Assembly: GCA_910587235.1 (NCBI GenBank)
Contig: CAJUKD010000042.1
Location: forward strand, 1-17,551
Source of the DNA: an uncultured Muribaculaceae bacterium
GTDB taxonomy: Bacteria; Bacteroidota; Bacteroidia; Bacteroidales; Muribaculaceae
Length of the DNA stretch: 17,551 nucleotides
Reading direction: 5' to 3'
The translations under genes and the position numbers were made by a program. The notes under the pieces are model-generated. The model saw nothing but the letters and a program-made list of their open reading frames with translations. It was not told the origin of the DNA and ran no database searches. Positions 14,425-17,551 of this stretch are shown here, in pieces (position 1 is the first letter of the stretch; the number at the start of each line of letters is the position of its first letter).

Positions 14425-16836
14425 ATGAAAAAAAACTTCACCCTTATCTGTGCGGCAACTATAGCCTGCGCTTCTGCAAGCGCCGCAGGAATTGACGTGA
14501 CATTCAATGGCACTGACAACGCCAACTGGACTGCCGACGGCACGACTGTCACCGTGGAAAACGGCCATCTATCCGTAGAAATGCCTGAAAACAACGGCAA
14601 ATACCGCGCCGACGTCCACATGACCAAGGGAAATTATACCCTCGACGCAACAGCCGACCGATATCTGGCCGTAAAATTCATCGGAAAGCGCCCGCAAGGC
14701 AACATGACCCTCGAAATCGACAACAGCGGAGCCTGGATGAAAAACAGCGAAGGAAAAGACGCCTGGACAAACAGTCCGCAAGGATCCGTACAGACATTAT
14801 CCGGCAACACCATATACTACTACGACCTCAGCCGCTCGCCGCAGTTCACCGGCACGGTAAACGTGACAAAACTCAACTTCAAGATCGCCGACTGCACCGT
14901 CGCCCCCTACAGCTACTCTATCGACTGGGTTAAAACCTACGCCACTGTCGAAGACATCGAAGCCGGCAAAAACCGTAAAGACGACGGCGAAACAGATGCC
15001 GACGAAGCCGCACCGATAGTAAACCAGACCTCGGGTGCCGAATTCAGCAGCATCGCCGACGCCGTAGCTGCCGCATCAACAAACGATGTCATCCTTATCA
15101 ACAGGGACATCACGCTGCCTAACAAACGCTTCGACATCTCCGGAAAAGAACTGACAATCAAAGGAAACGCCGAAGGCGTACGCATAATCCGAGGCAACAA
15201 CGCCATGAACCTCCTGCTGAACAGCGCCTCGAAAGTAACTTTCGAAAATCTGACTTTCGACAGCGCCGATCTCCATCCCCAAGGTGTATTCTTTGCCGAA
15301 ATCAGCGGCTCGGGAACGGTAGGCACATTCCGCAATATAAAAATACTCGGCTTCGAATCCACCGACAAACAGATCTTCCAGATCAAGAACTCAGGCACCG
15401 TAAATATTGAAGGCGTAACTGCCGAAAATTGCAACACTCCGATGGGAACATTCTTCATCGGAACAAACAACTGCACAATGACAGGCAACAACGACATTTG
15501 CCTGTATTTGGAGAAAGCCAATGCCATCACAGCATCCGAGCTGACAAACACAAAACCCATAGCGCTGAAAGTCGATGCCGGCAGAGCAGGCACCAACTTC
15601 ATAAAGGGCTGGAACAATCCTTTCAACTTCGCGCTTCATGATCCCGAAAACCTGCTCGAAGGAAACATCCTCCTCGGAACCGCCTCCTCCATACACTATA
15701 TCAATGCAGCCGACGCAGCCGTAACCATCGACAATTATGCCTTCGAAACCATTGTAAACGCATGGGACTGCGCACGCAGCAACGACGTCATAAAACTCCA
15801 CAAAGACAACTCGGTCAACAAACGCCTCGGCACACCCGCCGACTACACCATCACCATCGACGGCGACGGATACACCTTATCCGGCAGCAGCCTTAACGCA
15901 TCCCTGATGTTCCTGACATCAAACAAATCACGGATCATTCTCAAAAACATGACCGTCGACTGCAGCGGCATGACAAAATACCTTGCCGAAATCAACGACA
16001 ACACGGCAATCGATATCGAAAACGTCGAAATCATCAACTGGACACCCGCCGACAATGCTTTCAACTGCAAAGGACACAATTCCGGCAGCACCATCGTAAA
16101 CTCCAAAGCCTATAAAGACGCAGAAAAGACTCAACCCGCACAGCTGCTCGCCCTTTGGGACAAAAGAAAAGTCTACGTAAGCGGCGACTGCCATTTCGCG
16201 GTAAACCCCGAAACCAACATCCTCCACGTCGCCGAAGCCGGACTTGCCGAAAGCGCCGAAATCACATTCAACTATTCAGGCGAACCCCGCGTACTCGTCG
16301 ACGGCTGGAGCAACGCCATCAACTTCATCCTTAACGACACCGCAAACGGCGAAACACACTGCCTCTACGGCGACGCCGAAGCGAACACCGTATTCTCCGG
16401 CGTGGCTCAGCCCACATTCGATTTCGACATCCTCGCACCCGTAAGCAAGCCTGTCACATTCAAAGCGCCCGAAGGATTAACCCTCGAAGCCAGAATCGTA
16501 GTCGAGAAATCGAACAGCGCACGACGCGTCGCCGCAGCCGACCTCACCGAAGAATATCAGAACGTCGGAACCGAATTCACCTACGACCCCGCAGGACGTC
16601 CCGCCGAAACAGTCTATGTCCGCGCCGTACACCCCTCACTCGGCACATCTCCCGAAGTGTTCTTCGTTACCGACGGCAACGGCACAACCACCGGAATCGA
16701 CGAAATCGTAACCGATGCCGGCGAACCTGCCGAATACTACTCACTCAGCGGACTGCCCGTCGACGCATCAGCCCTCACACCCGGACTCTACATCGTCCGC
16801 CGCGGCAACACCGTCACAAAAGAACTCGTGAAATAA
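14425..16836 (+). CDS. Exported protein with duplicated beta-helix-like module and C-terminal tail (803 aa)
   Basis: I chose the ATG at 14425 because it begins a textbook signal peptide (MKKNFTLICAATIACASASA); the frame extends upstream to a GTG at 14344 that would bury it. Residues about 22-180 form a small beta domain that resembles the carbohydrate-binding-like N-terminal domains of Bacteroidales surface proteins (TFNGTDNANW, GKYRADV, YSIDWVKTY). Two similar ~230-residue modules follow, beginning at Phe207 and Phe440. Each has an NDVI strand, an ...TI.G.... turn, and a (V/I)xxFENLTF or ILKNMTV strand typical of right-handed beta-helix proteins, and each ends with a GW.N..NF motif. The last ~50 residues are a tail (AEYYSLSGLPVDAS, then GLYIVRRGNTVTK). 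The function is unknown; polysaccharide binding or cleavage is a guess, and no catalytic motif is recognised. No clear Bacteroidetes promoter lies upstream. Confidence 0.83.
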   Translation: MKKNFTLICAATIACASASAAGIDVTFNGTDNANWTADGTTVTVENGHLSVEMPENNGKYRADVHMTKGNYTLDATADRYLAVKFIGKRPQGNMTLEIDNSGAWMKNSEGKDAWTNSPQGSVQTLSGNTIYYYDLSRSPQFTGTVNVTKLNFKIADCTVAPYSYSIDWVKTYATVEDIEAGKNRKDDGETDADEAAPIVNQTSGAEFSSIADAVAAASTNDVILINRDITLPNKRFDISGKELTIKGNAEGVRIIRGNNAMNLLLNSASKVTFENLTFDSADLHPQGVFFAEISGSGTVGTFRNIKILGFESTDKQIFQIKNSGTVNIEGVTAENCNTPMGTFFIGTNNCTMTGNNDICLYLEKANAITASELTNTKPIALKVDAGRAGTNFIKGWNNPFNFALHDPENLLEGNILLGTASSIHYINAADAAVTIDNYAFETIVNAWDCARSNDVIKLHKDNSVNKRLGTPADYTITIDGDGYTLSGSSLNASLMFLTSNKSRIILKNMTVDCSGMTKYLAEINDNTAIDIENVEIINWTPADNAFNCKGHNSGSTIVNSKAYKDAEKTQPAQLLALWDKRKVYVSGDCHFAVNPETNILHVAEAGLAESAEITFNYSGEPRVLVDGWSNAINFILNDTANGETHCLYGDAEANTVFSGVAQPTFDFDILAPVSKPVTFKAPEGLTLEARIVVEKSNSARRVAAADLTEEYQNVGTEFTYDPAGRPAETVYVRAVHPSLGTSPEVFFVTDGNGTTTGIDEIVTDAGEPAEYYSLSGLPVDASALTPGLYIVRRGNTVTKELVK

Positions 16837-16951
16837 CCCGCCGGCACACGCAGATGCGACCGACGTAGGGACGTGCCGCGGCACGTCAGCAATCACGCGC
16901 AATCGCATCCGCACACCGGCATAAAAGCGTTTCACGATGCCCGAATAGAAA
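16837..16951. other. Non-coding spacer after the last gene, with an 18-bp palindrome
   Basis: No gene is seen. GACGTGCCGCGGCACGTC at 16870-16887 is a perfect 18-bp palindrome preceded by GTAGG. It resembles short dispersed extragenic palindromes of bacteria, but only one copy is present here. Confidence 0.5.
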
Positions 16952-16991
16952 AATTTACCCCTGCTATAGCTATCTATGGCAGGGGTAAATT
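16952..16991. terminator. Strong 18-bp hairpin, terminator-like
   Basis: AATTTACCCCTGCTATAG (16952-16969) pairs along its whole length with CTATGGCAGGGGTAAATT (16974-16991), with one G-U wobble and a CTAT loop. The plus strand has no T-run afterwards (ATAAAAAAG). The minus strand reads ...GGGGTAAATTTTTCT, which is the better terminator form. It may end transcription from both sides: the upstream exported-protein gene and anything arriving from the repeat array. Confidence 0.7.
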
Positions 16992-17032
16992 ATAAAAAAG
17001 AGTTTCGGCACAACCCCTCTCTAATCTAAACC

Positions 17033-17126
17033 CTAAACTCCAAAACCAAAAAGCAGACCTGCCGCCGCCCACGCCCCCAAGTGCCCGAAGGGTTCGCGGC
17101 TCAAAGACCCTCATGCGATGCCCCCA
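17033..17126. repeat. Degenerate partial unit preceding the 185-bp tandem array
   Basis: The stretch CCAAAAAGCAGACCTGCCG and the following CCGCCGCCCACGCCC, then GTGCCCGAAGGGTTCGCGG, resemble three segments of the intact unit (CCAAAAAAGCAGACTTGCCG, the same CCGCCGCCCACGCCC, and GCGCCCGGAGGGCGCGCGG). The central part of a normal unit is missing. TCATGCGATGCCCCC then leads into the exact repeat with a one-base insertion. Confidence 0.65.
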
Positions 17127-17551
17127 CGACCCATGACGCACCGCCGCCCACGCCCACGCAAAGCGCCCGGAGGGCGCGCGGTTGTGGTTAACCCCATGAT
17201 TTCATGGGGTGATCACCGCCGAAAAAAGATCGAGGCTCGGAGAGCCGACGTCGTGAACCTCCATCAAACCCCAAAAAAGCAGACTTGCCGCGGCCATCAT
17301 GCGATGCCCCCCGACCCATGACGCACCGCCGCCCACGCCCACGCAAAGCGCCCGGAGGGCGCGCGGTTGTGGTTAACCCCATGATTTCATGGGGTGATCA
17401 CCGCCGAAAAAAGATCGAGGCTCGGAGAGCCGACGTCGTGAACCTCCATCAAACCCCAAAAAAGCAGACTTGCCGCGGCCATCATGCGATGCCCCCCGAC
17501 CCATGACGCACCGCCGCCCACGCCCACGCAAAGCGCCCGGAGGGCGCGCGG
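17127..17551 (+). repeat. Perfect 185-bp tandem repeat (2.3 copies, runs off the window)
   Basis: Unit 1 (17127-17311) and unit 2 (17312-17496) appear identical, and a third copy is cut after 55 bases by the window end. Each unit contains GCGCCC-GGA-GGGCGC, ACCCCATGA-TT-TCATGGGGT, the palindrome GGTGATCACC, GGCTC-GGA-GAGCC and the palindrome CGACGTCG, with A-rich stretches between. The period is not a multiple of three. No transposase or repeat-associated enzyme is visible in the window. I do not recognise the family. Confidence 0.95.

Noticed and set aside
17118..17506. Two nearly identical ~67-73-residue plus-strand frames and a minus-strand frame in the tandem repeat as ordinary genes
   Set aside because: They are produced by the same 185-bp unit, run across unit borders in shifting frame, and both strands are open because the DNA is GC-rich. 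I list the ATGA join only as a finding.
17127..17551. CRISPR array
   Set aside because: There are no short repeats separated by unique spacers; the whole 185-bp unit repeats without variation, and no cas gene is present.

Overview
The window looks like a chromosomal segment of a Bacteroidales bacterium, plausibly of the gut family Muribaculaceae. The reasons are the Bacteroidetes-type promoters (a TTG-containing -33 box and a TAnnTTTG -7 box), the scarcity of Shine-Dalgarno sequences, an outer-membrane beta-barrel receptor of the carboxypeptidase-regulatory/plug type, and several large exported proteins with C-terminal tails of the type IX secretion (T9SS) kind. The family-level placement is an inference from style and was not searched.

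Layout. (1) Positions 1-1060 are AT-rich and unlike the rest: a 3' gene remnant without a visible start (28-237), then an orphan 213-residue membrane-anchored protein (224-865). (2) A 952-residue TonB-dependent-receptor-like outer-membrane protein lies on the minus strand (1157-4015), with its own promoter at 4067-4098 and a clean terminator at 1063-1104. (3) A tRNA-Glu / rpsT / tRNA-Glu block (4323-4851) follows, driven by one recognisable promoter; the two tRNA genes sit in a perfect 80-bp direct repeat. (4) A HAD-family hydrolase (4989-5609) and ribF (5606-6538) are joined by an ATGA overlap. (5) A BspA-type leucine-rich-repeat exported protein (6599-8089), with a good promoter starting inside the end of ribF, heads a tight run trmB-mrp-aroQ (8099-10447). 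(6) Two large exported proteins (10669-14241 and 14425-16836) have probable beta-helix regions and T9SS-like tails and are separated by a GC-rich hairpin. (7) The right end (16837-17551) has no convincing gene. It holds an 18-bp perfect palindrome, a strong hairpin and a perfect 185-bp tandem repeat that runs off the window.

How the parts relate. The housekeeping genes cover translation (tRNA-Glu, S20, TrmB), flavin cofactors (RibF), Fe-S/P-loop metabolism (Mrp) and the shikimate pathway (AroQ). They are interleaved with cell-surface genes: the receptor, the LRR protein and two beta-helix/GLUG-like proteins. I see no CRISPR array, transposase, phage module or recognisable defence system. The least explained sequence is the 185-bp tandem array at the right edge. 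Each unit carries several short hairpins, and its longest plus-strand frame ends exactly over the next unit's start codon. The AT-rich left end is the second least explained part.
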